Positions 29,801 to 47,047 of a stretch of 64,000 bases of DNA are shown piece by piece. The stretch is from contig NZ_JAHKJW010000021.1 of assembly GCF_019710745.1 (NCBI RefSeq), forward strand, positions 88,152-152,151, written 5' to 3'. Source of the stretch: Streptomyces beigongshangae (GTDB lineage Bacteria; Actinomycetota; Actinomycetes; Streptomycetales; Streptomycetaceae). Within the stretch, counting starts at the first letter, position 1; every line of letters starts with the position of its first letter. The position numbers were made by a program, and so were the translations under genes. The notes below the pieces were generated by a model. That model was not told where the DNA came from and made no database searches. It saw nothing but the letters and a program-made list of their open reading frames with translations.

Positions 29801-29863
29801 GGACAGGAGCACGCCCCGGTGACCGCCCGGGTCATCGAGGAGTGGCTGGTGACGCCCGACTGA
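23876..29863 (+). CDS. Terminal PKS-C: KS-AT(malonyl)-DH-KR-ACP-TE
   Basis: 1995 residues, ATG 7 bases after PKS-B. The class-2 N-terminal dock (KLVAALRASLKETENLR) precedes KS (Cys192), AT (Ser644 with HAFH from 739, malonyl), DH (His935, Asp1108), KR (cofactor loop at 1356, Tyr1494, LAD in place of LDD) and ACP (Ser1659). The last 270 residues or so are a type I thioesterase with GYSSG (Ser1847), an Asp in VLVDTFRVED and His1972 in GHHFS. This is the only chain-releasing domain in the window. By analogy with macrolactam PKSs it should catalyse amide formation by the starter amine. The module should give the C2-C3 double bond conjugated to the lactam. Its KS is almost identical over about 195 bp to the KS of PKS-B module 2. 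Confidence 0.93.
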   Translation: MADTDQKLVAALRASLKETENLRTRNRALQAASREPVAIVAMSCRYPGAASPEQLWQLVDGGTDAVSRFPTDRGWDEAGIYDPEPGKPGKTYAREGGFLYDAAEFDPEFFGIAPNEALVMDPQQRLLLEASWEVLERAGIDPTTLKGSATGVFAGMMYHDYTYNNSTGALASGRVAYTLGLEGPAVTVDTACSSSLVALHWAIQALRSGECSLALVGGVTVMATPETFIEFSHQRGLATDGRCKSYADAADGTGWGEGVGMLLVERLSDARRNGHPVLAVVRGTAINQDGASNGFSAPNGPSQQRVIKQALANARLSADQVDLVEGHGTGTTLGDPIEAQALLATYGRDRDQPLWLGSIKSNIGHTQAAAGVAGIIKVVQAIRHGVMPRTLHVDEPSGQVDWTAGEVRLLTEARHWPDAGRPRRAGVSSFGISGTNAHVIIEEAPPTGPAGESSTEPVAGKAAPSAATTAGPLLWTLSARSPEALRAQAERLHAHLAERPELAPADVGLSLATGRAALEHRAAVVADDRTALLAGLTALAGGTPSPSVVTGKRHEGKTAFLFTGQGSQRPGMGRELYEAFPVYAAAFDAVCEATGLPLRDVVWGEGETLGRTEFTQPAIFALEVALFRLLESWGVRPDFLAGHSIGELAAAHVGGVLELADAARLITARGRLMQALPEGGAMVAVEATEEEVAPLLTDGMGIAAVNSPSSVVLSGAEDEVAAVAARFAGRKMSRLSVSHAFHSPLMEPMLEDFRKVAESVTYHRPVIRLAKDVTSADYWVRHVREAVRFADDVRRLAGEGVTRFLEIGPDGILTAMARQTVPDATAVAALRRDRPETGTLLTALARLHTTGAPPDWTAFFADRAARRVDLPTYAFQRSRYWLQEPLSWEGANAAAMGLTALDHPLLSAEIAVPGADTVVFTGRLSTDTQPWLADHEVLGATLLPGTAFVELAVRAGDQVGHRVLEELTLRAPLALPEEGGVRLRLTVGAPDADTGRRPLGIHSREEDADDGTGWTLHAEGVLASEDPGAPGESGVPASFDLGAWPPDETARIATEDAYERFRDLGYAYGPAFQGLRAAWRVGDETFAEVALDDVGGTESFVLHPALLDSALHAVILGAGEDDATSLPFAWKGVRLHASGATAARVRLTPDGEGGTRILVADGQGRPVASVEALLSREVSAEQLASARSRSGDSLLRLAWTPVTAGAADADWTPVTDLAQLSGPVPATVALTLPGGTGDTAQDVRTVTATVLRALQTWFADERFADSRLLVVTRADELAHAGAWGLVRAARAEDPRRLALLETDDGDPETIGRAAACDEPELRAQDGQLLIPRLTRAPAEPTGETPWDRPGTVLVTGGTGGLGALVARHLVTRYGVRDLLLTSRRGIDAEGAADLHRELTGLGATVEIAACDVADRDALRTLLTGRTLAAVVHTAGVLADALVANLTPDSLERVLRPKVDGALNLHDLTRDQDLGAFVLFSSAAGVLGSPGQGNYAAANTFLDALALRRRAEGLPGQSLAWGLWAETGGMAGGLAEADLRRLRRQGMPALSSADGLALFDAATAGPEAAPVLMGLDLRVLRGGSEDELPVLLRGLVPAGRRRAAGPDPQALRRELAAMPQERREAALRDLVLGLAATVLGHAGPEAVDPDRDFMETGFDSLTAMELRTTLNAATGLTLPTMAVFDSKNPAGLARLVADELASGPARADSPAAEAPADREETVTELFRQAVRDGDTSGGMTLLAAVAALRPRFSSPAGLGRLPRAVQMADGPRRPRLICLATPMAAGGVHQHARLGSEFRDIRHVSAMPLPGFQRDEPLPESAEALARVLGEAVLEAAEGEPFVLLGYSSGGLIGHVLARHLVEEVGAPPAGLVLVDTFRVEDTAMDVGFGRLMGEVLTMESTFGSYDATRLSAMPYYFQQVLADFDPVPLPVPTLFVQASEPFVEPPEGVDPAQLRARPWDPAHTLRTVEGHHFSLGQEHAPVTARVIEEWLVTPD

Positions 29864-29962
29864 GCGAGGCCGACACCAGGTGCCCCCGGGGGATGTGCAC
29901 GCCGCGTACGGGGGACGCGGCACCGCTGCAGAGAGAACGACCCGAACTTAGGTGGTTTGAGA

Positions 29963-30898
29963 ATGGCGTCCACGCCCACGTCCCAGGGAACCGTTCCCTT
30001 CCGGGAGTACAAGACCTGGTACCGCATGACCGGGCAGCCCGGGCCGGGCCGTCCGGCCCTGGTCGTCGTGCACGGCGGACCCGGCTCCACGCACGACTAC
30101 CTGAAGGGCCTGTCCGTCTACGCCGAACGCGGCTGGACCGTGGTCCTCTACGACCAGCTCGGCAACGGGGGATCCACCCACCTGCCGGACGCCGACCCCT
30201 CCTTCTGGAACCCGCAGCTGTTCCGGGACGAGCTGGAGAACCTGCTGGAGCGGCTCGGCGTCGCCGACGACTACGTCCTGTTCGGGCAGTCGTGGGGCGG
30301 GATGCTGTCCGCCTGGCACGCCTCGGACCGCCCCGCCGGACTGCGCGGACTGGTCATCGCCGACTCCCCGGCCTCGTACCCGCTGTGGCTGTCGGAGATG
30401 GACGTGCTGCGCGCCCAGCTGCCACCGGGCGTGGACGACACGCTGCGGCGCCACGAGGCCGCGGGCACCACCGACAGCGAGGAGTACCTGGAGGCGATGC
30501 TGGTCTTCTACAGCCGGCACGTCTGCCGCGTCGAACCGTGGCCCGACGACCTCATGGCCTCCTACCTGGAGGCCGCCGCCGACCCGACGGTCTACCGCAC
30601 CATGAACGGCCCCAACGAGTTCCACGTCATCGGCAGCCTGCGGGACTGGTCGGTGATCGACTGCCTGCACCGCATCGAGGCGCCCACCCTCATCATCTCC
30701 GGCCGCCACGACGAGGCCACCCCGGTCACGGTGCGCCCCTTCCAGGAGCTCATCCCGAACGCCCACTGGGAGATCCTCGAGGACTCCAGCCACTCCCCGC
30801 ACTTCGAGGAACCGGAACGGTTCTACGCGGTGCTCGGCGCATTCCTCGACTCGGTCGGCGCGATCGGCGCGCGGGCCACGACGGTGAGCGGAGGCTGA
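29963..30898 (+). CDS. Proline iminopeptidase-type hydrolase (VinJ-like deprotecting enzyme)
   Basis: A 311-residue alpha/beta hydrolase of the prolyl-aminopeptidase family. It has HGGPGSTHDY (oxyanion hole motif), GQSWGG (nucleophile Ser), GRHDEATP (acid) and SSHSPHFEEPE (base). In vicenistatin biosynthesis the homologue VinJ removes a protecting N-terminal alanyl group from the elongated chain just before macrolactam closure, and the same role is inferred here. The context is apt: it lies directly after the thioesterase-bearing PKS-C and 7 bases before PKS-D, and the window also encodes the enzymes that would install the cap. The ATG at 29963 has AGGTGG 7 bases upstream; a TTG at 29957 is less likely. 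Confidence 0.85.
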   Translation: MASTPTSQGTVPFREYKTWYRMTGQPGPGRPALVVVHGGPGSTHDYLKGLSVYAERGWTVVLYDQLGNGGSTHLPDADPSFWNPQLFRDELENLLERLGVADDYVLFGQSWGGMLSAWHASDRPAGLRGLVIADSPASYPLWLSEMDVLRAQLPPGVDDTLRRHEAAGTTDSEEYLEAMLVFYSRHVCRVEPWPDDLMASYLEAAADPTVYRTMNGPNEFHVIGSLRDWSVIDCLHRIEAPTLIISGRHDEATPVTVRPFQELIPNAHWEILEDSSHSPHFEEPERFYAVLGAFLDSVGAIGARATTVSGG

Positions 30899-30905
30899 GA
30901 CGACG

Positions 30906-41084
<10,179 letters not shown>

Positions 41085-41131
41085 AAGCGACCGGACCGGA
41101 ATCACCATTGATGAACGAGGAGATCACCCAA

Positions 41132-42367
41132 GTGGCCACCGAAACGACCCCCACGCACCAGCAGGCCGACGACGCGTTGATCACGCTTCTCTCGCCGCCG
41201 TTCCCGGACGACCCGTTCCCCCTCTACGAGACCCTGCAGTCGTCGAACCGTGTCCACAGCTCCTCACTGGGGATCTACGCGCTGTCCGGGTACGAGGAGG
41301 TGACCGAGTTCCTGAAGCTGCCCGACGTCCACAGCGGCGCCCGGGCCGCCGCCCAGATGCGCGAGGACTGGGGCAACCACCTCTCCCTGCGCATGTACCT
41401 GAACTCGATGGTCACGCTCAACGCGCCCGACCACGGCCGGGTCCGCGGTCTGGCCAGCCGTGTCTTCACCCCCAGCAAGATCAAGAAGATGCAGCCCTCG
41501 GTGGAGCGGCTCACCGACGCCCTCATCGAGGACCTCGTCAAGCAGTCGGCCGACGGTGAGCCGGTCGACCTGGTCGACCTGCTGGCCAACCCCTTCCCCG
41601 TCGCGGTCATCAGCGACATGCTCGGCCTCCCCTTCGAGGACGGCAAGCACCTGTGGAAGCTGGCCGACGACTGGTCCCGCGTCTTCTCCGGCATCTACAA
41701 CGACGAGGACCTGGCCGCCGCCAACGCCGCGGCCGAGGAGCTGACCGGCTACTTCCGTGAGGTGATCGAGACCCTCCGCGCCCAGCCGCGCGAGGACCTG
41801 ATGTCCTCGCTCGTCCAGGAGGCGTCCAACGGCAAGATCGACGAGGACGAGCTGCTGGCGCTCATCCTCTTCCTGTTCACCGCCGGCTTCGCCGCCACCA
41901 CCAACCTCATCGCGACCGGGGTGCTCGCGCTCGTGGAGCACCCCGACGAGCTGAAGCGCTGGCGCGAGGACAAGAGCATCACGGCGTCGGCCGTGGAGGA
42001 GCTGCTGCGCCACACCGCCCACACCACCTCGTCGAGCCGCCTCACCACGCGGCCCGTCACCATCGGCGGCACCGAGATCCCCGAGGGCGTCCTCGTGCTG
42101 ACCCTGCTGGCCGCCGCCAACCGCGACCCGCGGCGCTTCCCGGACCCGCACCGCCTGGACCTGACCCGCAACAACGGCCCCCACCTGAGCTTCAGCGCCG
42201 GAGGCCACTACTGCTTCGGCGGCAGCCTGGCCCGTATCGAGGGCGCCGAGCTCTTCCCGAAGCTGATCGACACGTTCTCCGTCATCGAGCCGGCCGGCAC
42301 CCCCGACCGCCGCGCCATCATGGGCCTGACCGGCTACACGTCGCTCCCGGTGATCCTGCGCCGCTGA
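41132..42367 (+). CDS. Cytochrome P450, probable ring hydroxylase
   Basis: A 411-residue bacterial class I P450. The I-helix is FTAGFAATTNL (A-G-x-x-x-T-T), the K-helix EELLR gives E-x-x-R, and the heme loop is FSAGGHYCFGG with the Cys thiolate ligand. I start at the GTG at 41132 because GAGGAG lies 9 bases upstream; an ATG at 41111 would add 7 residues but has a poor ribosome site. It is 47 bases after PKS-D and ends the rightward operon. In heronamide-type macrolactams a single P450 hydroxylates the C8 methylene next to the PKS-derived C9 hydroxyl, and the architecture predicted here leaves that position unsubstituted. Ferredoxin and reductase partners are not encoded nearby. Confidence 0.88.
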   Translation: MATETTPTHQQADDALITLLSPPFPDDPFPLYETLQSSNRVHSSSLGIYALSGYEEVTEFLKLPDVHSGARAAAQMREDWGNHLSLRMYLNSMVTLNAPDHGRVRGLASRVFTPSKIKKMQPSVERLTDALIEDLVKQSADGEPVDLVDLLANPFPVAVISDMLGLPFEDGKHLWKLADDWSRVFSGIYNDEDLAAANAAAEELTGYFREVIETLRAQPREDLMSSLVQEASNGKIDEDELLALILFLFTAGFAATTNLIATGVLALVEHPDELKRWREDKSITASAVEELLRHTAHTTSSSRLTTRPVTIGGTEIPEGVLVLTLLAAANRDPRRFPDPHRLDLTRNNGPHLSFSAGGHYCFGGSLARIEGAELFPKLIDTFSVIEPAGTPDRRAIMGLTGYTSLPVILRR

Positions 42368-42402
42368 CCGGCCGTCCGGCACCCGGACGACTCCGTACGA
42401 AG

Positions 42403-42437
42403 AGGAGGCCCTGCGCGAAGGTCGCGCAGGGCCTCCT
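42403..42437 (+). terminator. Perfect 16-bp stem after the P450
   Basis: AGGAGGCCCTGCGCGA (42403-42418) and its exact complement (42422-42437) flank a 3-base loop, 35 bases after the P450 stop. It closes the run of about 33.6 kb that begins at PKS-A. Confidence 0.8.
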
Positions 42438-42730
42438 GCATGGCCGGCACCGGTCCGGCACCGACGGTTCCCCGCCCGGGCGGGCCCCGCCCGGGACCGG
42501 AGCGGAGGCCGGGTGCGGGCCCGGTCGTCCCGGGCCCGGCTCCGGATTCGGCCCTCCCGGGCGCGGGCGCGGGGTGCGGTCCCGGCCCTCCCGCATACGG
42601 AAGCGAACCCGGTTGTCCCGGGAGCGGGCCGGGCCTGGCTGCGGCCCTCCCGGACACGGGTGCGGACCAGGCCCTCCCGGACTCGGACCCGTATCCGTAT
42701 CCGGGCGCGGGCACGGCCCCCGAACGCGGA
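42438..42730. repeat. GC-rich non-coding spacer with degenerate repeats
   Basis: The spacer between two convergent terminators is about 80% G+C and carries recurring GGCCCTCCCG cores near 42550, 42584, 42643 and 42670 at irregular spacing (34, 59, 27 bases), plus several CCCGGG blocks. No gene on either strand is convincing, although both strands are open in some frames because of composition. Confidence 0.5.
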
Positions 42731-42772
42731 CGCGGATCCGGCCGCCCCGGATACGGGGCGGCCGGATCCGCG
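42731..42772 (-). terminator. Perfect 19-bp stem after the MFS gene
   Basis: CGCGGATCCGGCCGCCCCG (42731-42749) and its exact complement (42754-42772) around a GATA loop, 29 bases beyond the minus-strand MFS stop. Together with the P450 hairpin it insulates two convergent units. Confidence 0.8.
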
Positions 42773-42801
42773 CCTTCCGGACCGTCCGGCTGTCGTGGCC
42801 G

Positions 42802-44418
42802 TTACTTCTTCGCTGCCGCCGTCTCAGCTGTCTCGGCAGTCCCGGTCGGCTCGGCCGTCTCCGTGGGCCCGGCCGCGTCGGCGGCCGCCCCGTCGGCGGC
42901 CGGTGCGGACCCGGCGGGCGTCCTGACGTGGCGCAGGAGCAGTACCGCGCCCACCGCGCCCACCAGCATGACGGCGCCCCCCACCACGGCGCTGAGGTTC
43001 ATGCCGCGGGTGAACGCCTCCCTCGCGGCGTCCAGCAGGGTGTCGCCCGCGCCGCCCGGCAGGTGACCGGCCACCTCCGTCGCGCCGCCGAGCGAACCCT
43101 CGGCGGCCTCGGCCGCGTCCGGCGGCAGCCCCGCCGTCGCGTCGGTGACATCACGGGTGTAGACGGCGGCGCCGATGCTGCCGAGGATCGCCACGCCCAG
43201 CGCGCCGCCGAGCTGGTTGCTGGTCTCCGGCAGCGCGGCGGCCGCGCCGACGCGCTCCGGCGGGGCCGCGGAGACGATCAGGTCGGCGGTCAGGGGGATC
43301 GCCATGCCCACCCCGGCCGACAGCACGCTCGCGCCGATCACCGCCATGGCCAGGCTCGAATCGGCCCGCAACTGCGTCATGATCGCGAAACCGGCCGCCG
43401 TGATCACCATGCCGGCGCCGATGATGTGGCCGGGCCGCACCGTCTTGGCCAGCACGGCGGCCACCGAGGTCGTCACCGCCACCGCCACCGGCGCGGGCAG
43501 GGTCCACAGTCCGGCCTCCAGCGGGCTCAGCCCGTGCACCAGCTGGATCCACTGGGTGGCGAAGAGCAGGAAGCCGACCATCGCGAACAGGGCCACCAGG
43601 TTGACGCCGATGGACGCGCTGAATCCGCGGTCCCGGAACAGGCTCAGGTCGATCAGCGGATTCGGTGCCGTGCGCTGGCGCAGGACGAACAGCACGCCCA
43701 CCGCGACGCCGAGGGCCAGGACGGCCACGTACGTCCAGGAGAAGCCGTCGTCGGCCAGCTCCTTGATGCCGTAGATGACCGGCAGCAGGGCGCCCAGGGA
43801 CAGGACGGCGCCGAGGAAGTCGAAGCGGCCCGGCTGCGGGTCGCGGTGCTCCGGCAGGAGCAGGGGGCCGAGGACCAGGATCAGGACCGTGACCGGGATG
43901 TTGATGAGGAAGACCGAACCCCACCAGAACTCCTCCAGCAGCAGGCCCGACACGATCGGGCCCAGCGCGGCGCCGCCGGAGAGGCCGGCGGTCCACACCG
44001 CGATGGCGGTGCGGCGCTGGGTGGGGTCGCGGAACATGTTGCGGATCAGGGCGAGGGTGGAGGGCGCGAGCACGGCCCCGGACATACCGAGGACGGCGCG
44101 CGCGAGGATCAGCAGCTCGGCGCTGCTCGCGTGGGCGGCGGCGAAGGACGAGGCGCCGAAGACCACCGCGCCGATCATCAGGAGTCGCCGGCGGCCTATG
44201 TGGTCGCCGAGGGTGCCCATGGCGATCAGCAGTCCGGCGAGCATGAACGCGTAGATGTCCACGATCCACAACTGCTGTGTGGCGCTGGGTTCCAGGGAGG
44301 CGCTGAGGAAGGGCAGCGCGAAGTACAGGACGGTCATGTCCATCGACATCATCAGGACGGGGACCACGAGGACGGCGAGGCCGACCCACTCCTTCAAGGT
44401 CGCACGTTCGGGGCTCAT
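42802..44418 (-). CDS. MFS exporter, DHA2 (14-TM) family
   Basis: A 538-residue drug:proton antiporter of the EmrB/QacA/SmvA type. MDMTVLYFALPFLSASL in TM1 is the family motif D. LGDHIGRRRLLMIG is motif A in the TM2-TM3 loop. GMSGAVLAPSTLALI and LSGGAALGPIVSGLL form the antiporter motif C region. About 14 hydrophobic segments are spread through residues 10-500. The last 30 residues are a low-complexity Ala/Thr/Glu tail (TAEPTGTAETAETAAAKK). It is divergent from a TetR gene and lies inside the cluster, so export of, or self-resistance to, the macrolactam is the likely role. Confidence 0.85.
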   Translation of the reverse strand: MSPERATLKEWVGLAVLVVPVLMMSMDMTVLYFALPFLSASLEPSATQQLWIVDIYAFMLAGLLIAMGTLGDHIGRRRLLMIGAVVFGASSFAAAHASSAELLILARAVLGMSGAVLAPSTLALIRNMFRDPTQRRTAIAVWTAGLSGGAALGPIVSGLLLEEFWWGSVFLINIPVTVLILVLGPLLLPEHRDPQPGRFDFLGAVLSLGALLPVIYGIKELADDGFSWTYVAVLALGVAVGVLFVLRQRTAPNPLIDLSLFRDRGFSASIGVNLVALFAMVGFLLFATQWIQLVHGLSPLEAGLWTLPAPVAVAVTTSVAAVLAKTVRPGHIIGAGMVITAAGFAIMTQLRADSSLAMAVIGASVLSAGVGMAIPLTADLIVSAAPPERVGAAAALPETSNQLGGALGVAILGSIGAAVYTRDVTDATAGLPPDAAEAAEGSLGGATEVAGHLPGGAGDTLLDAAREAFTRGMNLSAVVGGAVMLVGAVGAVLLLRHVRTPAGSAPAADGAAADAAGPTETAEPTGTAETAETAAAKK

Positions 44419-44433
44419 GACCGTGACTCTAGA

Positions 44434-44488
44434 TTTGTATAAGTCATCTGTCTATGTCAGATTCTGTCTAATACGCTTGTATAATACA
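44434..44488. promoter_or_regulatory. AT-rich divergent promoter and operator between MFS and TetR
   Basis: The 100-base gap between the two start codons is far more AT-rich than its surroundings. It holds an inverted repeat ATCTG-N7-CAGAT (44446-44462), a second palindrome TGTATAATACA (44478-44488) that contains a consensus -10 TATAAT on the plus strand, and a TTGTATAAG copy at 44435-44443. These are the natural binding targets for the adjacent TetR protein. Confidence 0.6.
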
Positions 44489-44518
44489 TTTCTCCGGCGG
44501 GTTCCCTAGACTCTGCCC

Positions 44519-45115
44519 ATGGGACACCGAGAGGACCTGCTGGCCGGGGCGAAGCGCTGTCTGTACCAGAAGGGGTACGCCCGCACCACGGCACGGGACA
44601 TCGTCGAGGCGTCGGGCGCGAACCTGGCCTCGATCGGCTACCACTACGGCACCAAGGAGGCACTCCTCAACGCGGCGATCATCGAGGCGCTGGAGGAGTG
44701 GGCCCAGGAGCTCAAGGGCGCCCTGGCCGACGTGGCGGACCTGCCCGACGACCCCGTCGAGCGGTTCGAGTCGGTCTGGACGCGCGTGATCGAGCTGTTC
44801 GAACGGCACCGGCCGGTCTGGTCGGCCCAGTTCGACGCGATCTCCCAGCTCGACCACGTGCCCAGGGTCCGCACCTTCTTCGTCGAGGCGCAGCAGCAGG
44901 CGAAGAAGGGGCTGGTCGACCTCCTCTGGCGCGGCGGCGCCCCGCCCGCGGGCACCGAGACGGCGGTCGGGCAGTTCTACCACGCACTGCTCAGCGGTGT
45001 GATGATGCAGTGGGTGGTGGACCCCGAACACGCCCCGACGGGCAGGTCGCTCGCCGAGGCGCTGCGGGCGGTCATGGAGGACGCGCGGCGGTTCGGGTCG
45101 GGAAGCGCCGTCTGA
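44519..45115 (+). CDS. TetR family regulator of the exporter
   Basis: A 198-residue repressor. The DNA-binding domain (residues 3-50) has TTARDIVEASGANLASIGYHYGTKEAL, ending in the Y-H-Y-G recognition helix of TetR_N. The C-terminal domain of about 140 residues contains an acidic/aromatic helix (RHRPVWSAQFDAISQL) likely to line the ligand pocket. It is divergent from the DHA2 exporter, a common arrangement in which the pathway product or an intermediate relieves repression of its own export. Its ligand is not known. It ends 8 bases before the convergent stop of the 45123 ligase gene. Confidence 0.85.
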   Translation: MGHREDLLAGAKRCLYQKGYARTTARDIVEASGANLASIGYHYGTKEALLNAAIIEALEEWAQELKGALADVADLPDDPVERFESVWTRVIELFERHRPVWSAQFDAISQLDHVPRVRTFFVEAQQQAKKGLVDLLWRGGAPPAGTETAVGQFYHALLSGVMMQWVVDPEHAPTGRSLAEALRAVMEDARRFGSGSAV

Positions 45116-45122
45116 GGGTGCG

Positions 45123-46637
45123 TCAGGAAGCGCCGTCCGAGAGCGCGGCCGCCTCGCGCGCCAGCCGGGCCCGGTCCACCTTGCGGTTGGAGTTCAGCGG
45201 GAACTCCGCCACGTGCAGGAACGCCTTGGGCAGCATGGCGTCGGGGAGGTGGGTGGCCAGCGCCTGGCGCAGGGCCGCCGGCGGGACCCGGTCGCCGGTG
45301 TAGTAGACGACGAGCTCCAGCCCGCCGTGCGCCGCGGGGCGGGTCACGGCGGCCGCGTTCTGGACGCCCGGGTACTGCCGGACGACATGGTCGATCTCGG
45401 CCAGTTCGATCCGGAAGCCGTGGATCTGCACCTGGGCGTCCAGGCGGCCCAGGTAGACCAGCTCGCCGTCGGCCAGGCGCCGCACCCGGTCGCCCGTCCG
45501 GTACCAGCGCCGGCCGTCGCGCTCCAGGAACCGGCCGTGGTCGTCCTCGGGGTCCAGGTAACCGGACGTCATCTGCGGGCCGCTGATGCACAGTTCGCCC
45601 TCGGTCTGCGACTCGGTGCCCTCGTCGAGCAGGATGTGCTCGTGGCCCTCGTGCACCCGGCCGATCGGGACGACCCCGTTCACCGCCAGGGCCGGTGAGG
45701 TCTCCGGCGACCAGCGGTGCCCGGTGATGGTCACGGTGCCCTCGGTCGGCCCGTACAGGTTCTCGATCCTCGACCGGGGCGCGGCGACCTGCCAGGCGGC
45801 GGCGTCCTCGCACAGCAGCGCCTCGCCCGCGAAGAAGCTCCACCGCAGCGTGGGCATCGAGCCCGGGGTCAGGCCGCCCATCCGCTTGATGAAGGAGATG
45901 CCGCTCGGGGTGGAGAACCACACGGTCATCCGCCGCTCGGCGAAGAACGCGGGCAGGTCCCGGTGGGCCGCCGGGGGGATCGCGTGCACCGCGGCCCCGT
46001 TGCCCCAGGCGCAGAACATCTCGAACATCGCGCAGTCGAAGTTGAGGTCGACGTTCTGGCAGAACACGTCCTCGGGGCCGAAGTCGTAGCGCTTGTCCAG
46101 CAGGGTGAAGTAGTGGTCGTTGGCGGCGTGCGTGATCGGCACGCCCTTGGGGCGGCCCGTCGAGCCCGACGTGAAGAGTATGTACGCGACGTCGGACGGC
46201 CGGACGGCCGCCGGCGCGTCGAGCGCGGGGGCGGGCGCGGACTCGTCCAGGACGGGCAGGTCGAGGCCGGTCTCCGCGAGGGAGGCCCGGCCGGCCGCGT
46301 CGGCGAGGACCGCGGACACCCCGGCCGCGACGAGCATCCGGCGGGTGCGCTCGGCCGGGAACCGCGGGTTGAGCGGTACGACCGTGACGCCGGCGTACAT
46401 CGCCGCCAGGATCCCGACGTACGCGAACGGGCTCTTGTCCGCCAGCACGGCGACGGCCCGCGGCGGCTGCGGTGCCATGGCCAGCAGCGCCCCCGCCCGG
46501 CGCAGCGCCAGCTCGTGCATGGCCTCGTACGTCAGGCTCTCGGCGTCCACACGGACCGCGGTCCGGCCCGGCGACAGCTCCAGGCCGCGCAGAAATCGTT
46601 CGTGCAGACCGCGTCCGGTGACGGCTGATTCGATCAT
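45123..46637 (-). CDS. Stand-alone amino-acid adenylating enzyme (VinM-like)
   Basis: A 504-residue ANL-superfamily enzyme with the full core set: FTSGSTGRPKG (A3), NFDCAMFE (A4, whose Asp normally holds the alpha-amino group), NLYGPTEGTV (A5), YRTGDRVRR (A7-A8) and NSNRKVDR with the A10 lysine. It has no fused carrier domain. In vicenistatin-type pathways the homologue VinM activates L-alanine and attaches it to the amine of the beta-aminoacyl-ACP, capping the starter during extension. That role is inferred from the A4 Asp and the neighbouring ACP, AT and hydrolase genes; the amino acid (Ala, Gly or other) cannot be read with confidence. It is divergent from the ACP gene. Confidence 0.82.
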   Translation of the reverse strand: MIESAVTGRGLHERFLRGLELSPGRTAVRVDAESLTYEAMHELALRRAGALLAMAPQPPRAVAVLADKSPFAYVGILAAMYAGVTVVPLNPRFPAERTRRMLVAAGVSAVLADAAGRASLAETGLDLPVLDESAPAPALDAPAAVRPSDVAYILFTSGSTGRPKGVPITHAANDHYFTLLDKRYDFGPEDVFCQNVDLNFDCAMFEMFCAWGNGAAVHAIPPAAHRDLPAFFAERRMTVWFSTPSGISFIKRMGGLTPGSMPTLRWSFFAGEALLCEDAAAWQVAAPRSRIENLYGPTEGTVTITGHRWSPETSPALAVNGVVPIGRVHEGHEHILLDEGTESQTEGELCISGPQMTSGYLDPEDDHGRFLERDGRRWYRTGDRVRRLADGELVYLGRLDAQVQIHGFRIELAEIDHVVRQYPGVQNAAAVTRPAAHGGLELVVYYTGDRVPPAALRQALATHLPDAMLPKAFLHVAEFPLNSNRKVDRARLAREAAALSDGAS

Positions 46638-46660
46638 TGTCCTTGCTCCGCGGGAAGGAA

Positions 46661-46705
46661 AGGGGTGGGTAGGGGTGCCGACCCGTGCGGCACGGGACTT
46701 ATGGT
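46661..46705 (+). promoter_or_regulatory. Candidate activator site and -10 box for the stand-alone ACP
   Basis: AGGGGTGGGTAGGGGTG (46661-46677) is a direct repeat with exact 10-bp phasing. TATGGT (46700-46705) follows 24 bases after the second AGGGG, and the ACP start codon is 81 bases beyond the repeat. This is nearly the same layout as before PKS-A. The repeat also lies only 23 bases upstream of the divergent ligase start. Confidence 0.5.
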
Positions 46706-46756
46706 GGCCGCGCAGTCGACTATTCGGCGATCGTCGTCAGAAATACGGGAGCGCGT

Positions 46757-46993
46757 ATGTGGGACAATTCTTTCGAGGAAATTCTGCGCAAGAATCTTCC
46801 TCTGCTGGAACCGGAGGACGAGATCACCGCCGATCTGAGCCTGCGTGATCACGGTCTCGATTCCATGGGAATGGTCGCGACGCTGTCCGCGCTGGAGTCC
46901 GCGTACGGTGTGCGTTTCGTCGACGACGCCCTCGGCCTCGACAACTTCGCCACCCCCGCGACCCTCTGGAAGACCCTGTCGGACATGCGCTGA
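46757..46993 (+). CDS. Discrete acyl carrier protein for the beta-amino starter (VinL-like)
   Basis: A 78-residue carrier protein, ATG with GGGAG 5 bases upstream. The phosphopantetheine site is HGLDSMGMV (Ser36), and the surrounding helices are acidic (EPEDEITADLSL). In vicenistatin-type macrolactam pathways the equivalent VinL receives the beta-amino acid from one ligase, is capped by a second ligase, and hands the dipeptidyl group to a dedicated acyltransferase. All three partners are encoded within 3 kb here, which supports that role. It is convergent with the acyltransferase gene, with stops 17 bases apart. Confidence 0.85.
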   Translation: MWDNSFEEILRKNLPLLEPEDEITADLSLRDHGLDSMGMVATLSALESAYGVRFVDDALGLDNFATPATLWKTLSDMR

Positions 46994-47008
46994 CCCGGTC
47001 TCCGTCCG

Positions 47009-47047
47009 GGCTATGCGATCGTGCTGCGCCGGCGCGGTCGCATAGCC
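47009..47047. terminator. Hairpin between ACP and acyltransferase genes
   Basis: GGCTATGCGA (47009-47018) pairs exactly with TCGCATAGCC (47038-47047). The stem includes the stop codon and last codons of the acyltransferase gene and lies 15 bases after the ACP stop, so it can serve both convergent genes. Confidence 0.55.

Noticed and set aside
42438..42730. GC-rich repeats as a CRISPR or small protein gene
   Set aside because: Repeat spacing is irregular, units are degenerate, and the open frames are compositional with no start signals.
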